Shown here in pieces: positions 1 through 9,390 of a stretch of 64,000 nucleotides of DNA. Both the position numbers and the translations under genes were made by a program. The notes under the pieces are model-generated. The model was not told where the DNA came from. It worked only from the letters and a program-made list of their open reading frames with translations, and made no database searches. The stretch is from Neolewinella aurantiaca (lineage in GTDB: Bacteria; Bacteroidota; Bacteroidia; Chitinophagales; Saprospiraceae), in NCBI RefSeq assembly GCF_008014675.1, contig NZ_VOXD01000013.1, positions 85,339-149,338 of the forward strand, written 5' to 3'. The stretch's first letter is position 1. The number at the start of each line of letters is the position of its first letter.

Positions 1-990
1 GCCCGGGGGTTCTATAAGCCCGGACGACGCATCGCCCGGATCGAAGCCTTCGATGATCGTGTCGAAGAAATTGCCCGCAATGCTCATAAATGGAATATCG
101 GCATCATTGTCGGTATCCCGCACTGGGTGCAGATTACCCTTGAGCGTATCCTTGAGATCCATAACATTGAGCACATCTCCGAAATATGGCCAGACCTGGA
201 ACTCTTCGTTAGTGGGGGAGCCGATTACAAAGCCTATGTGAAAAGCTTCGACCGCCTGATCGGTCACCCGATCAAGTACATGAATACCTATCTGGCAAGT
301 GAAGGGATGTTCGCCTTTCAGCGGTCGGCTGATGCGCAGGGGATGCAGCTGTTGCTGGACAACGGCATTTTCTACGAATTCGTCCCTTTCAATGATTTGA
401 ATTTTGACGACGAGGGAAACCTGCGCCCTGGCGCAAGAGCACTCACGCTACGTGAAGTGGAGCGGGATAAAGAGTACGCAATGCTCACGACTTCATGCAG
501 TGGTGCCTGGCGCTATATGGTAGGCGACACGGTCCGTTTTCTCGACGTCGAAAACGCAGTCATCACGATTAGTGGCCGTACGAAGCATTACATCAACCTG
601 GTTACGGAGCACCTCACCGTCGACAACATGAATGCTGGTGTCGTAGCCGTTGAACACGCGCTGAATGTGCGCATTCCCGAGTTCACCATCATCCCGGTGA
701 AAGAAGACCAATACGTGGCACATGAATGGTACCTGGGCAGCAAGGATGAACTCGATGCCGAAACCATCCTGCCGGTTCTTGACGCTGCGCTGGGCGAAGT
801 GAACGATGATTACAAATCGGAGCGGAAGACATTGCTTCAGATAAAGGTCAATACCGTACCGCTCGGCCATTTTTACGAATGGCAGCGCCTTAGTGGTCAG
901 GTAAACGGCCAGAGCAAAATTCCGCGGGTGCTCAAAGGCGCGGCCAAAGACCGCTGGCTGGAACTGGTGAAGGGAGCCAAGAAAAGCTGA
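1..990 (+). CDS. GH3-family acyl-adenylate-forming protein, C-terminal part
   Basis: The frame is open from base 1 and stops with TGA at 988-990, so the start lies outside the window and about 329 C-terminal residues are visible. Stretches typical of the GH3 auxin-responsive family are seen: SGGADYKAYVKSF, NTYLASEGMFAFQ, TTSCSGAWRYMVGDTVRF and ISGRTKHYINLVTEHL. Plant GH3 enzymes adenylate carboxylates such as jasmonate or auxin and join them to amino acids. The substrate of the bacterial members is not known, so the family call is firm and the function is open. The internal ATG at 127 is not the start, because the family sequence continues upstream of it. Confidence 0.85.
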   Translation, partial: ARGFYKPGRRIARIEAFDDRVEEIARNAHKWNIGIIVGIPHWVQITLERILEIHNIEHISEIWPDLELFVSGGADYKAYVKSFDRLIGHPIKYMNTYLASEGMFAFQRSADAQGMQLLLDNGIFYEFVPFNDLNFDDEGNLRPGARALTLREVERDKEYAMLTTSCSGAWRYMVGDTVRFLDVENAVITISGRTKHYINLVTEHLTVDNMNAGVVAVEHALNVRIPEFTIIPVKEDQYVAHEWYLGSKDELDAETILPVLDAALGEVNDDYKSERKTLLQIKVNTVPLGHFYEWQRLSGQVNGQSKIPRVLKGAAKDRWLELVKGAKKS

Positions 991-1012
991 CCGCCGGCAT
1001 AAGTTGTTCTGG

Positions 1013-1834
1013 TTATAACTCAGTAATCCATTCACTCCAGCTGCCGGGGTAGAGCAGCGGCAGCTTTCCATACGCGTGCGTATAGGCCAGAATGTTATGG
1101 CAAGCGGTTACTCCGGAGCCACAATAAAAAACATTGTTTCCGGCATCTGCCCTTAGGCCCGAAAACCGGATCTTCAGCTCATTTTTGCTTTTCAACTTTC
1201 CGTCTTTCAGATTTTCCGGCCAGGGTAGGTTGATGGCGCCTTCGATGTGTCCGGCTACGGGATCGATCGGTTCTTCCTCGCCGCGGTAGCGGGGGGCGGT
1301 ACGCGAGTCGATTACAGTATAACTCTGATCATTGCGCAGTACGTCAATTTGGGCGCGGTCGCGGGTGCAAAGCGGGGAATAAGGAGCGAGGTGAGGAGCA
1401 GCCTTGTCTACTGCTGCGGGCCATTCATTGTTTCCGGCTTCGAGTGGGTAAGCAGCCGCCCAGGCCTGGATGCCTCCATCGAGTACCGCTGTGTTCTTGT
1501 GTCCGATTACCCGGAGCATCCACCAGAGGCGGGCTGCTATCCCGCCACCTTTGTCATCATAACATACCACTTGGGTGTCCTCGCTTAGCCCGAACCGGCT
1601 GACGAAGACCGCAAAGGCGTCCATGTCCGGCAAAGGATGCCTCCCTGTTTCTCCTGAAATGATCGCTCCGGAGAGGTCGTCGTCGAGGTGTAAGAACCAC
1701 GCCCCGGGGATGTGCATGTTTTCATATTTCGTCCTGCCCGCGCCTGTATCGGACAGCTCGTGCCGGCAGTCAAAGAATAGTGCCTCGTCTGATAGGAGAA
1801 AAGCGTTTTCGGCAGAAATGATGGTAGTATGCAT
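1013..1834 (-). CDS. Sulfurtransferase (rhodanese / 3-mercaptopyruvate type)
   Basis: A 273-residue protein with two rhodanese domains. The N-terminal domain has DCRHEL and HIPGAWFLHLDDDLSG. The C-terminal domain has IDSRTAPRYRGEEEPIDPVAGHIEGAINLPW. The catalytic loop near residue 238 is CGSGVTA, the form typical of 3-mercaptopyruvate sulfurtransferases and close relatives; rhodanese proper usually has CRKGVT. It should move sulfane sulfur through the loop cysteine in the cytoplasm. There is no signal peptide. A TACTTTG element lies only a few bases before the ATG, so the leader is very short. A copy of the 19-bp repeat lies about 30 bp upstream. Confidence 0.88.
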   Translation of the reverse strand: MHTTIISAENAFLLSDEALFFDCRHELSDTGAGRTKYENMHIPGAWFLHLDDDLSGAIISGETGRHPLPDMDAFAVFVSRFGLSEDTQVVCYDDKGGGIAARLWWMLRVIGHKNTAVLDGGIQAWAAAYPLEAGNNEWPAAVDKAAPHLAPYSPLCTRDRAQIDVLRNDQSYTVIDSRTAPRYRGEEEPIDPVAGHIEGAINLPWPENLKDGKLKSKNELKIRFSGLRADAGNNVFYCGSGVTACHNILAYTHAYGKLPLLYPGSWSEWITEL

Positions 1835-1865
1835 GATGCAAAGTACGGTTCCTTTACCATTTTTT

Positions 1866-1888
1866 GCACCTGCGCTCCGTCGCCCGCA
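1866..1888 (+). repeat. Dispersed 19-bp repeat, copy 1
   Basis: Begins TGCACCTGCG and ends CGCCCGC, with a changed centre. It lies upstream of the minus-strand sulfurtransferase gene. Confidence 0.6.
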
Positions 1889-1920
1889 TGGGCTGTTGCC
1901 GGGAATTACCGACGGGCATT

Positions 1921-1957
1921 AAAAAAGCCCCGCCCGACGTGAAGTCGAACGGGGCTT
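1921..1957 (-). terminator. Intrinsic terminator after infB
   Basis: Read on the minus strand, AAGCCCCG pairs with CGGGGCTT around a loop that holds a second short pairing (CGAC/GTCG), followed by six T. It begins 26 bp past the infB stop. Confidence 0.85.
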
Positions 1958-1983
1958 GATTCTTTCAAGGCGTGAGACGAAAA

Positions 1984-4845
1984 TTACTTCATCTTCTGAG
2001 CAATCTCGACGATTTCGTAACCTTCGATTACGTCACCCTCTTTGATGTCGTTGAAGCCTTTGATGTTAAGACCACATTCCATACCTGCGCGAACTTCCTT
2101 GACGTCGTCTTTGAAGCGTTTGAGGCTGGCCAGTTCGCCAACGGCGCCTTCCTTGAGCGGGAAGACAACGATACCGTCGCGAATGATACGGATGAGCGTG
2201 TTGCGGGAAATTTTTCCTTCCTCCACGTAACAACCGGCAATGGTACCGATCTTAGAGATCTTAAAGGTCTCACGAACTTCCACCTGGCAGACATTGCGCT
2301 CTTCCTTGGTCGGTTCGAGCATGCCTTCGATGGCGTCGCGAATCTCTTCGATGGCCTGGTAAATGATGGAGTAAGTCTTGATTTCCACTCCTTCGCGCTC
2401 GGCGAGTTTCCGGGCAGAACCACTTGGGCGAACCTGGAAACCAACGATGATGGCGTCGGATGCAGTTGCGAGCAGGATATCGGAATCGATAATCTGACCA
2501 ACAGCCTTGTGAATAACATTCACCTGAACTGTTTCCTGACTCAGCTTGATCAGGGAGTCAGCGAGTGCTTCTACGGAACCATCCACATCACCTTTAACGA
2601 TGAGGTTAAGCTCTTTGAAGTTTCCGAGCGCCAAACGACGTCCGATCTCGTCGAGAGAGATACGCTTGCTGGCACGGTTGGCCTGTTCGCGGGAGATTTG
2701 AGCGCGGCGGCCTGCCAGTTGGCGGGCTTCCTGTTCGCTTGGCATCACCTTAAGCATTTCACCGGCTTGCGGTGCACCGTTGAGGCCGAGAAGGAGAGTC
2801 GGGCTACCGGGTCTCACTTCTTTCACCCGTTGGTTGCGCTCGTTGAACATGGCTTTCACACGTCCGCTGTGCTCACCGGCCACGATGATGTCCTGAATGC
2901 GGAGCGTACCGTGGTTGACGATGATTTTGGTAACGTAACCACGACCGTGCTCCAGAGATGCTTCCACAATGGTCGCTCCTGCCGGGCGGTCAGGGTTGGC
3001 TTTCAGTTCAAGAACTTCTGCCTCGAGCATGATAAGTTCCATAAGGTCTTCGATGCCGATACCTTTGAGAGCTGAAATGTCTGCACTCTGGTACTTACCA
3101 CCGTAAGCCTCGATTGGGTAACCCATCTGGGCAAGTTCTCCTTTGATCTTGTCGGGATTCGCTCCCGGCTTATCAATTTTGTTGATCGCAAAGATCATCG
3201 GTACGCCGGCGGCCTCAGCGTGGCTGATGGCTTCCTTCGTTTGCGGCATGATGTCGTCATCAGCTGCAATAATGATCACGGCGATGTCGGTTACTTTGGC
3301 ACCACGGGCACGCATCGCCGTAAAGGCTTCGTGACCAGGAGTATCCAGGAAGGTAACGCGTTTGCCTTCTTTGGTTTTTACTTCGTAAGCACCAATGTGC
3401 TGTGTGATACCACCTGCTTCGCCTTCGGTTACGGAAGCGTTGCGGATGTAATCGAGCAAGGATGTCTTACCGTGGTCTACGTGACCCATTACAGTAACGA
3501 TAGGCGGACGCTCTTGGAGATCATCCGGCTCATCTACCCACTCGTCTTCTTCTTCGATGTCTTCTTCCGCGGAGATGAATTCTACCTCGTGCTCAAATTC
3601 TTCAGCTACGAGTTCGATGATCTCGGCATCGAGGCGCTGGTTGATGGAAACGATCACTCCTGCATTCATACAGGCCATGATTACGTCACCTACACCTACG
3701 TCCATCATGTTCGCCAATTCCTGGGCGGTGACGAACTCGGTTACCTGAAGCTTATCGGTGGTGCGTTCCGCCTCGATGGCTTCCTGACGTTCACGGATAC
3801 GTTCGCGGTTATCCCGACGTTGACGTTGACGTTTTTTCTTGCCGCCGCCGCCCTGGAGGCGGGCCATGGTGGCTTTGATCTTATCCTCGATTTCCTTGGC
3901 GGAAACTTCGCGGGGCTCGTTGCTGCGGCTATTGCCGCCGGTGCGGCCTCGGCCACCACCGGTGGAGCGACTACGGCCGCCACCACTATTGTTACCTCCG
4001 GTGCTTGGCCCGGTGGTAATCTTTTTGCGTTTACGCTTGCGCCGTTCGCCGTCGCCGGAGTCTTTCTTCTCTGGCTTCTTGATCTCGATTTTGCCCATCA
4101 CCTTCAGTCCTCTCAGGTTGGGTGCATCGGCACGCATCACAGTAGGACGGTTGGAAATGGTTTCGGGAGCTTTGGGCGCAGGAGTGGCCGGGGGAGGCGT
4201 TGGGGCCTTTGCCGCTGCCGGAGGAGGCGTTTGCGCAGCCGGCTTGGGAGCCGGCGCTTTAGCCGCAGGGGCTTGCTTAGCCGCAGGTTTCGGAGCAGGC
4301 TTCTGGTTCGACTTCTTTTTCTTTGGCTTAGCTGCTCGTTTAGCGGCGTCCAAATCAATGGTTCCGATAACCTTAAGGCCCGGGCTCTTACGCTCAATGT
4401 GTGTATCCGACGCTGGCTTAGCAGCAGGCGGGGCAGGCTTGGGCGTTTCCGCCGGTGCTGGCGGAGGAGTCGGTGCCGGAGTCTCCTGTTTAGGAGCAGG
4501 AGGTGCCGCCGGTGTTTCCACTTTAGGGGGAGCTGGCGGAGGTGGTGGTGGCACGGCTCCAACTACAGGTGGTGGCGGTGGCAACGGACGCCCGGCAGCG
4601 GGTGGCGGTGGGGGCGGCGGCGGTGGGGGGACGGCAGTAGGACGCGTATTGAATTCTAACTTGTCCGCTTTCTTCTTGTCTTGCAACGCTTTGGCGAACG
4701 CTTCACGCACTACGTTCTCCATATCCGGCGTCAGTTTTGCCGTGGGTTTGTTTTCCACTTCAAAACCTTTACTGGACAGGTGCTCGACGAGAGTCGAGGT
4801 GGCCACGTTAAGTTCGTTCGCTACTTTAATTAGTCGTTTACTCAT
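1984..4845 (-). CDS. infB: Translation initiation factor IF-2
   Basis: A GTPase of 953 residues that brings initiator tRNA to the 30S subunit and promotes subunit joining. The start is the ATG before [11 protein letters not shown], because the IF2_N domain begins there; an in-frame ATG 21 bp upstream is less likely. Residues about 75-260 form a low-complexity linker rich in Pro, Ala and Lys, with runs of up to ten prolines. A Gly/Arg-rich basic stretch follows. The G domain starts with GHVDHGKTS near residue 451; DTPGHEAF and NKIDK follow, then the C-terminal beta-barrel domains. The linker is unusually proline-rich. infB usually follows nusA directly; here a 447-bp gap with a terminator and a promoter-like site separates them. 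Confidence 0.97.
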   Translation of the reverse strand: MSKRLIKVANELNVATSTLVEHLSSKGFEVENKPTAKLTPDMENVVREAFAKALQDKKKADKLEFNTRPTAVPPPPPPPPPPAAGRPLPPPPPVVGAVPPPPPPAPPKVETPAAPPAPKQETPAPTPPPAPAETPKPAPPAAKPASDTHIERKSPGLKVIGTIDLDAAKRAAKPKKKKSNQKPAPKPAAKQAPAAKAPAPKPAAQTPPPAAAKAPTPPPATPAPKAPETISNRPTVMRADAPNLRGLKVMGKIEIKKPEKKDSGDGERRKRKRKKITTGPSTGGNNSGGGRSRSTGGGRGRTGGNSRSNEPREVSAKEIEDKIKATMARLQGGGGKKKRQRQRRDNRERIRERQEAIEAERTTDKLQVTEFVTAQELANMMDVGVGDVIMACMNAGVIVSINQRLDAEIIELVAEEFEHEVEFISAEEDIEEEDEWVDEPDDLQERPPIVTVMGHVDHGKTSLLDYIRNASVTEGEAGGITQHIGAYEVKTKEGKRVTFLDTPGHEAFTAMRARGAKVTDIAVIIIAADDDIMPQTKEAISHAEAAGVPMIFAINKIDKPGANPDKIKGELAQMGYPIEAYGGKYQSADISALKGIGIEDLMELIMLEAEVLELKANPDRPAGATIVEASLEHGRGYVTKIIVNHGTLRIQDIIVAGEHSGRVKAMFNERNQRVKEVRPGSPTLLLGLNGAPQAGEMLKVMPSEQEARQLAGRRAQISREQANRASKRISLDEIGRRLALGNFKELNLIVKGDVDGSVEALADSLIKLSQETVQVNVIHKAVGQIIDSDILLATASDAIIVGFQVRPSGSARKLAEREGVEIKTYSIIYQAIEEIRDAIEGMLEPTKEERNVCQVEVRETFKISKIGTIAGCYVEEGKISRNTLIRIIRDGIVVFPLKEGAVGELASLKRFKDDVKEVRAGMECGLNIKGFNDIKEGDVIEGYEIVEIAQKMK

Positions 4846-5232
4846 TCGATCTTTTAAGCACGGCAATATTTAACCGCGGAGTGCTGCCGCGGGGCGATTT
4901 AGAAAAACCCTAAATAGCCGTGATTTTTCCCCTTTTCAACACCGCGTTAAAGGGAAGGGCTTCCCAAACAATTTTCGGAAGCGCTGCAAAGATAAGATAA
5001 ATACTGCTACATAACACACAGCAGTTTCTATCATCAACTTGCTTAAGGTAACAACCTCGCGATTGTTAATGTTTGAAGCCTCCTTGATTACTTAACATCA
5101 CGAATACCGTTTTTGGTTGCATTTCATGCATTTCAACGGAGTTTGACGGGTGATAAGCTGGCTTTGCTTCGCGCCCAGTGGCGGTTCCCTGAGGCTTTTT
5201 CGCTAGTCACTTTAGGGGCAACTAAGATTATA
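4846..5232. other. Non-coding leader between infB and nusA
   Basis: No convincing gene is present. The stretch holds a promoter-like site at 4987-4994, a small palindrome TTTAGaaaaaccCTAAA near 4899-4914, and otherwise unassigned sequence up to the nusA terminator. It is long for this operon and could be an untranslated leader of infB. Confidence 0.5.
4987..4994 (-). promoter_or_regulatory. Candidate -7 box (TATCTTTG) for infB
   Basis: The minus strand reads TATCTTTG, an exact match to the Bacteroidota -7 consensus TAnnTTTG, 142 bp before the infB start. I found no clear TTTG-like -33 element. Confidence 0.5.
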
Positions 5233-5266
5233 AAACCGCACCATGACCTGAATCATGATGCGGTTT
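5233..5266 (-). terminator. Terminator between nusA and infB
   Basis: An AAACCGCA / TGCGGTTT stem extends over a further six positions with one mismatch and a six-base loop, with T runs on both sides. It begins 27 bp past the nusA stop and could also stop transcription from the other direction. Confidence 0.75.
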
Positions 5267-5292
5267 TTTACAAATAGATCGCTGTCTGGCGC

Positions 5293-6747
5293 CTATTCTT
5301 CTTCGGGAGCTGCAGCATCTTCGACAGCATCGACCATGGCTTCTTCAACGGGACTTTCCATCTCGCCTTCCTCGGCGCGGGTTTCCGGTATGGCGGTTTC
5401 GGTTGCTTCCAGATCCCGTACTGTTTCGGGAGCTTCAGCAGCAGGGCCTTCGGATGGCGGAACCTCGGCCGCAGCAGCAGGTGCTGTGGTTGCGGCGGGC
5501 GCGGGGCCTTCCACGTCGTCGAATTCTGCGGCGAGGACGGCAACTACGTTGCGAACGGTCTCTTCCTCGAGGTCAGTACGGCGAACGAGTTCGTCGACAC
5601 TCAGTTCGAGTACTGAGCGGGCGGTGTCGCAACCGATCGACTTGAAGGCATCAAGTACCCACATTTCGATTTCGTCTTTGAACTCTTCGAGGTCTACGTC
5701 GTCGATTTCAACTTCGTTGTTACGGTAAACGTCGATTTCGAACTCTACCAGGCGGCTGGCAAGTTTGATGTTCGTACCACCTTTACCGATAGCAAGGCTG
5801 ACCTGATCGGGCTCGAGGTAAACTTTGGCACGGCGGCCTTCCATATCGAGGTCGATCTGGGAAACGCGCGCCGGCGTAAGGCTACGTTGGATGTAAAGGC
5901 TTGTGTTGTTGGTGTAAGGAATTACGTCGATGTTTTCCTGGTTCAGCTCCCGGACGATACCGTGAATACGTGAACCTTTCATACCTACACACGCGCCAAC
6001 GGGGTCGATGCGGTCGTCGTAGCTTTCCACGGAAACCTTCGCCCGTTCTCCGGGGATGCGAACGATGCCCTTGATGGTAATCAGGCCATCCTCGATTTCG
6101 GGAACTTCCTGCTCCATGAGTTTGGCGAGGAAACGCTCGTCGGTGCGGGATACGATAACAACGGGGTTGTTGTTGTTGCGCATTTCGACCTCCTTGATGA
6201 TGCCACGAACCATGTCTCCTTTACGGAAGTAGTCGCCACGGATAGTCTCAACGCGGGGCATTACGAGTTCGCGGCCATTGGCGTCGTCGATCACGAGAAT
6301 TTCGCGTTTCAGAATCTGCTGAACTTCGCAGAGAACCAGATCGCCTTCGCGCTCAGTGTACTGCTTGTAGAGCTCGTCTTTTTCGAGATCCATGATACGG
6401 CTGATGAGCGTTTGGCGTGCAGCCATGATGGAGCGGCGGCCAAAGTCTTCCAGGAAGAGTTGTTGATAACATTCTTCACCTACTTCGTAGTCGTCATCGA
6501 CAGCCAGGGCCTCTGAGTAAGAAATTTCGGAGAGCTCGTCGGTAACCTCGCCGTCGGGTACGATTTCGCGTACGCGCCAGAGTTCGAGGTCGCCGCGGTT
6601 GGCGTTCACGATGATGTTGAAGTTCTCGTCGGTGGTGAACTTCTTTTTGATCAGGGTGCGGAAAACGTCTTCGAGAACCCGTACCATGGTAGGGCTGTCG
6701 ATTGATTTACCGGAGCTGAAGTCCTTGAATATTTCAACTAAATTCAT
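5293..6747 (-). CDS. nusA: Transcription termination/antitermination factor NusA
   Basis: A 484-residue RNA polymerase partner acting in pausing, termination and antitermination. The N-terminal domain (about 1-130) opens MNLVEIFKDFSSGKSIDS. An S1 domain follows (about 130-200, EREGDLVLCEVQQI). Two KH domains come next; VGACVGMKGSRIHGIVREL and QVSLAIGKGGTNIKLASRL are their GxxG-bearing helices. Residues about 420-484 are an acidic Ala/Glu/Pro tail, common in this phylum. The gene starts two bases after the rimP stop, so the two are probably cotranscribed and translationally coupled. Confidence 0.96.
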   Translation of the reverse strand: MNLVEIFKDFSSGKSIDSPTMVRVLEDVFRTLIKKKFTTDENFNIIVNANRGDLELWRVREIVPDGEVTDELSEISYSEALAVDDDYEVGEECYQQLFLEDFGRRSIMAARQTLISRIMDLEKDELYKQYTEREGDLVLCEVQQILKREILVIDDANGRELVMPRVETIRGDYFRKGDMVRGIIKEVEMRNNNNPVVIVSRTDERFLAKLMEQEVPEIEDGLITIKGIVRIPGERAKVSVESYDDRIDPVGACVGMKGSRIHGIVRELNQENIDVIPYTNNTSLYIQRSLTPARVSQIDLDMEGRRAKVYLEPDQVSLAIGKGGTNIKLASRLVEFEIDVYRNNEVEIDDVDLEEFKDEIEMWVLDAFKSIGCDTARSVLELSVDELVRRTDLEEETVRNVVAVLAAEFDDVEGPAPAATTAPAAAAEVPPSEGPAAEAPETVRDLEATETAIPETRAEEGEMESPVEEAMVDAVEDAAAPEEE

Positions 6748-6749
6748 AG

Positions 6750-7220
6750 CTAGAAACTGATTTTTACTTTTGCTTTTTTAATGTCGGCGTAGGCGATTTC
6801 GGTTTGTTGAACAACCGTTTTTTTGCGTTTGCCTTCCTTGACGCGCACTTTGGCTTCAAGGGTTATTTTCTCGTCGTCGGCAGCGATCATCTGGCCTTCG
6901 TGGTCTTCACCTTCATTGGTGGTCACCTTCATCTTACGGCCGATGTTTTTTACGTATTGGCGCTTGAACTTCAGCGGTCGGTCTACACCGGGGCTGCTGA
7001 CGTTGAGGGTGTATTTTTCGCCGAGAGGCTGCTCCTCGTCGAGGTAGGCTTCCACAAAACGGCTGATCTGCTGACACTTTCGGAAGGTCATGTCGGAGTC
7101 GGCATCGACGAAGATTTCCAGCTTGACGGTCGTCTGCTTTACGTCGACGATGAAACAATCGGTGAAGTCTTCGCTGGTGGCGAACATTTCTTCCAGCATG
7201 TTGGTAACGTGCTCTTCCAT
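6750..7220 (-). CDS. rimP: Ribosome maturation factor RimP
   Basis: A 156-residue protein needed for 30S subunit maturation, of usual family length. The N-terminal alpha/beta domain includes QISRFVEAYLDEEQPLGEKYTLNVSSPGVDRPLK, with the conserved SSPGVDRPL. An SH3-like C-terminal half follows. It is the first gene of the rimP-nusA unit. A candidate promoter lies about 125 bp upstream and a copy of the 19-bp repeat sits in its leader. Confidence 0.95.
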   Translation of the reverse strand: MEEHVTNMLEEMFATSEDFTDCFIVDVKQTTVKLEIFVDADSDMTFRKCQQISRFVEAYLDEEQPLGEKYTLNVSSPGVDRPLKFKRQYVKNIGRKMKVTTNEGEDHEGQMIAADDEKITLEAKVRVKEGKRKKTVVQQTEIAYADIKKAKVKISF

Positions 7221-7246
7221 TGGGACAATGCTTTAAAACCATTCAT

Positions 7247-7264
7247 TGCACCTGCGTCTGCGCC
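7247..7264 (+). repeat. Dispersed 19-bp repeat, copy 2
   Basis: Reads TGCACCTGCGTCTGCGCC. It lies 27 bp upstream of the rimP start, inside its probable leader. Confidence 0.65.
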
Positions 7265-7343
7265 TGAAAATACTTTGGCTATGGACACAAAAAAGAGGGA
7301 ATCTAAACGATTCCCTCCGGGTGCTTTTAACGGCCTTGAGTTG

Positions 7344-7351
7344 CAAAGATA
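7344..7351 (-). promoter_or_regulatory. Candidate -7 box (TATCTTTG) for rimP-nusA
   Basis: The minus strand reads TATCTTTG, matching TAnnTTTG, 124 bp upstream of rimP in the divergent rimP / SDR gap. No clear -33 element is visible. Confidence 0.5.
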
Positions 7352-7390
7352 ACGCATTTAATAGAAATGAGTTCACTGGTGTTTTTTTGG

Positions 7391-7500
7391 TGTGTATCAC
7401 GAGATGCACGGATCCCCCTCTCCCCCGGCCCCTCTCCTCGGGAGAGGGGAGACGTGACAAGCGGCAAGTTCGTGATAGTAGTGCATCTCGTGATACACAC
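7391..7500. mobile_element. Small fold-back element (MITE-like) with 9-bp target duplication
   Basis: A perfect 18-bp inverted repeat (GTGTATCACGAGATGCAC at 7392-7409 and its complement at 7481-7498) bounds a 110-bp segment. The interior is CCTCTCC-rich and itself palindromic. TTTTTTTGG occurs directly on both sides (7382-7390 and 7501-7509), as expected of a transposition target duplication. No transposase is encoded, so mobility in trans is inferred. It fills most of the 355-bp rimP / SDR gap. Confidence 0.7.
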
Positions 7501-7507
7501 TTTTTTT

Positions 7508-7526
7508 GGCGCGGCCGCAGGATGCA
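7508..7526 (-). repeat. Dispersed 19-bp repeat, copy 3
   Basis: The minus strand reads TGCATCCTGCGGCCGCGCC. It abuts the right flank of the fold-back element and lies 50 bp before the SDR gene. Confidence 0.75.
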
Positions 7527-7575
7527 AAGCAGGTTTAAAGCTGTGTTGATTAACTTGCCCCAAAGTCGAACAAAT

Positions 7576-8349
7576 ATGTCTGTTATAAAAGATCGTTTTA
7601 GCCTCGAAGGCCGGGTTGCAATTGTTTCGGGAGCGAGTAAAGGAATCGGTAAGGCGATAGCTCGCGGTTTAGCCGAGCAGGGCGCTTCCGTCATTATCAG
7701 CAGCCGCAAACAGGAGGCGGTGGACGAAGTCGCAGCCGAATTCAAAAAAGAAGGTCTGGAAGCCACCGGCATTGCCTGCCACGTAGGCGACGAGGCCCAA
7801 CTCAAAAACCTTGTTGACCGCACGATCGATGTGTACGGCGGAATCGACATTCTGGTGAACAACGCCGCTACCAACCCCGTCTTCGGTCCGCTCGACCAAA
7901 TGACCGGAGAGGTGTTCGACAAGGTGATGAACGTAAACGTGAAAGCATGCATGCTGCTGGGGAACCTCTGTAAGCCCTCGATGGCGGCCCGGGGCCACGG
8001 TTCGGTGATCAACATCGCTTCGGTGGAGGGCGTGAAGCCCTCACCGATGATGAGCATCTATTCGGTAAGCAAGGCTGCGTTGATTATGCTGACCCAGAGC
8101 CAGGCGCGGGAATGGGGGAGCGAAAACATTCGTGCAAATGCCATCTGCCCGGGCTTAATCCAAACCAAGTTCAGTGCCGCACTGTGGCAAAACGAGCAGG
8201 TGTTGAACCACTTCGTTGATCAGCTGCCCGTGGGCCGGATGGCCCAACCGGAAGAGATGGTGGGCCTGGCCCTCTACCTGGCTTCTGACGCGGCGAGTTA
8301 TTCTACCGGCGGGGTATTTGCCGCCGACGGAGGATATTTGGTGGGATAG
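7576..8349 (+). CDS. SDR-family oxidoreductase
   Basis: A 257-residue short-chain dehydrogenase/reductase. The ATG before SVIKDRFSLEGRVAIV is chosen because the frame upstream is repeat-derived sequence. The nucleotide-binding TGxxxGIG motif appears as SGASKGIG near residues 18-25. NNAATNP follows near residue 95. The catalytic triad is S (VINIASVEG) and YSVSK near residues 160-164. The Arg of SSR after beta-2 suggests NADP(H) preference, but this is weak evidence. The substrate cannot be read from sequence. Confidence 0.9.
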   Translation: MSVIKDRFSLEGRVAIVSGASKGIGKAIARGLAEQGASVIISSRKQEAVDEVAAEFKKEGLEATGIACHVGDEAQLKNLVDRTIDVYGGIDILVNNAATNPVFGPLDQMTGEVFDKVMNVNVKACMLLGNLCKPSMAARGHGSVINIASVEGVKPSPMMSIYSVSKAALIMLTQSQAREWGSENIRANAICPGLIQTKFSAALWQNEQVLNHFVDQLPVGRMAQPEEMVGLALYLASDAASYSTGGVFAADGGYLVG

Positions 8350-8432
8350 CTTGATACGGTTTGGGAGCAGAGTGAACCGAGTGTTTGCTGGCTGCTTTTC
8401 AGGCGCAGGGTATTCTTTTTGACGGGTATTAC

Positions 8433-8578
8433 CATACTACTGGACATTTCGCTTCGCTGCTTCTTCGGGGTTTGGTTTCCTCTCCGCTGAGCCTCAGGCG
8501 AGCACGAAGTACTGCAAAGCAAACCTTGCTGGAGAGGGCGGAGGGTGAGGTGGAAAATCAAAAATGTCCAGTAGTATG
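8433..8578. mobile_element. MITE-like element, CATACTACTGGACATTT termini
   Basis: A 146-bp element with 17-bp perfect terminal inverted repeats, CATACTACTGGACATTT at 8433-8449 and its complement at 8562-8578. The interior has CCTCTCCGCTGAGCC and the partly complementary GGAGAGGGCGGAGGGTGAGG. The flanks are GGGTATTAC on the left and GGGTGTTAC on the right, a 9-bp duplication with one change. It fills the gap between the convergent SDR and rhomboid genes. The same family occurs at 36026-36129 and, diverged, at 19507-19600. Confidence 0.7.
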
Positions 8579-8590
8579 GGGTGTTACCCA

Positions 8591-9373
8591 CTACCGCCGC
8601 AGCCGTTCTTCTTCCTTGATCTTTTCGAGGCGTTTCCAGAAGGCTTCCTGTTTTAGTCGTTCGGCTTCCTCGGCGCGTTCCTTTTTCGTTTTGGTGAAGG
8701 CATCGGGCTCAAGGAAATGTTCCTTTTGGCGGGGCGTACGGCGGGCGAGGTCTTTGTTGCGTTTTTCTATCTCGTGGTCTTCGAGGTTGTTGCGGAAAAG
8801 CCAGCCGCCAAAGGCACCGAAGAGGAAGCCGGTGAGGTGGCCCTCCCAACTGATGCCTTCCTGACCGGGGAGTACACCCGCGGCCATGCCGCCGTAGTAG
8901 AAGAGCACGATGAGGGCCACCACGATGGCCCGGAAATCGCGCCGGAAGATGCCGCTGAAGGCCAGGAAACTGGCCAGGGCGTAGATCAGTCCGCTGGCGC
9001 CAATATGGACTTCGGTCACGCTATTGAGGTCGATAACGGTGTTCAGGAAGCCTCCGGTGAGCCACAGGAGCGCACCGGAGCCGAGCCACAAAGTAGTCAG
9101 TATCCGCGGCCAAAGGCGCGGATAAAAGAAGATGAGCATCGCACTCAGCGAAAGAAATGGGACAGAATTGGCGATGAGGTGCCCCCAGCCTCCGTGCAAA
9201 AAAGGGAAAAAGAGAATCCCTTTCAGGCCAACAATTTCGTTGGGGCGCAGGCCGTACCAGTAGCTGAGTTGCCCCCCCGTGAGGTAGGTGTCAACGATAA
9301 AGACGATCCACATGATCGCCACAAGGGCCAGTGGCCACTTGATTACGTTTTTAAGGTTGCGTTTGCTCAACAT
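8591..9373 (-). CDS. Rhomboid-family intramembrane serine protease
   Basis: A 260-residue membrane protein with about six transmembrane segments in residues 12-195. The HGGWGHLIANS region, the catalytic Ser in GASG (VHIGASGLIYAL) and the catalytic His in WEGHLTGFLFG are all present. A charged cytoplasmic tail (about 197-260) rich in Lys, Arg and Glu is probably a coiled coil. Rhomboids cut transmembrane substrates inside the bilayer; the substrate here is unknown. A heptad-repeat inverted element separates the gene from rbfA upstream. Confidence 0.92.
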   Translation of the reverse strand: MLSKRNLKNVIKWPLALVAIMWIVFIVDTYLTGGQLSYWYGLRPNEIVGLKGILFFPFLHGGWGHLIANSVPFLSLSAMLIFFYPRLWPRILTTLWLGSGALLWLTGGFLNTVIDLNSVTEVHIGASGLIYALASFLAFSGIFRRDFRAIVVALIVLFYYGGMAAGVLPGQEGISWEGHLTGFLFGAFGGWLFRNNLEDHEIEKRNKDLARRTPRQKEHFLEPDAFTKTKKERAEEAERLKQEAFWKRLEKIKEEERLRR

Positions 9374-9390
9374 TTGCTGATGGGTGGAAT

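Noticed and set aside
1972..4873. Long open frames on the plus strand opposite infB
   Set aside because: They are antisense to a clear IF-2 gene, are Gly/Ala/Arg low-complexity, and arise from its GC-rich codons.
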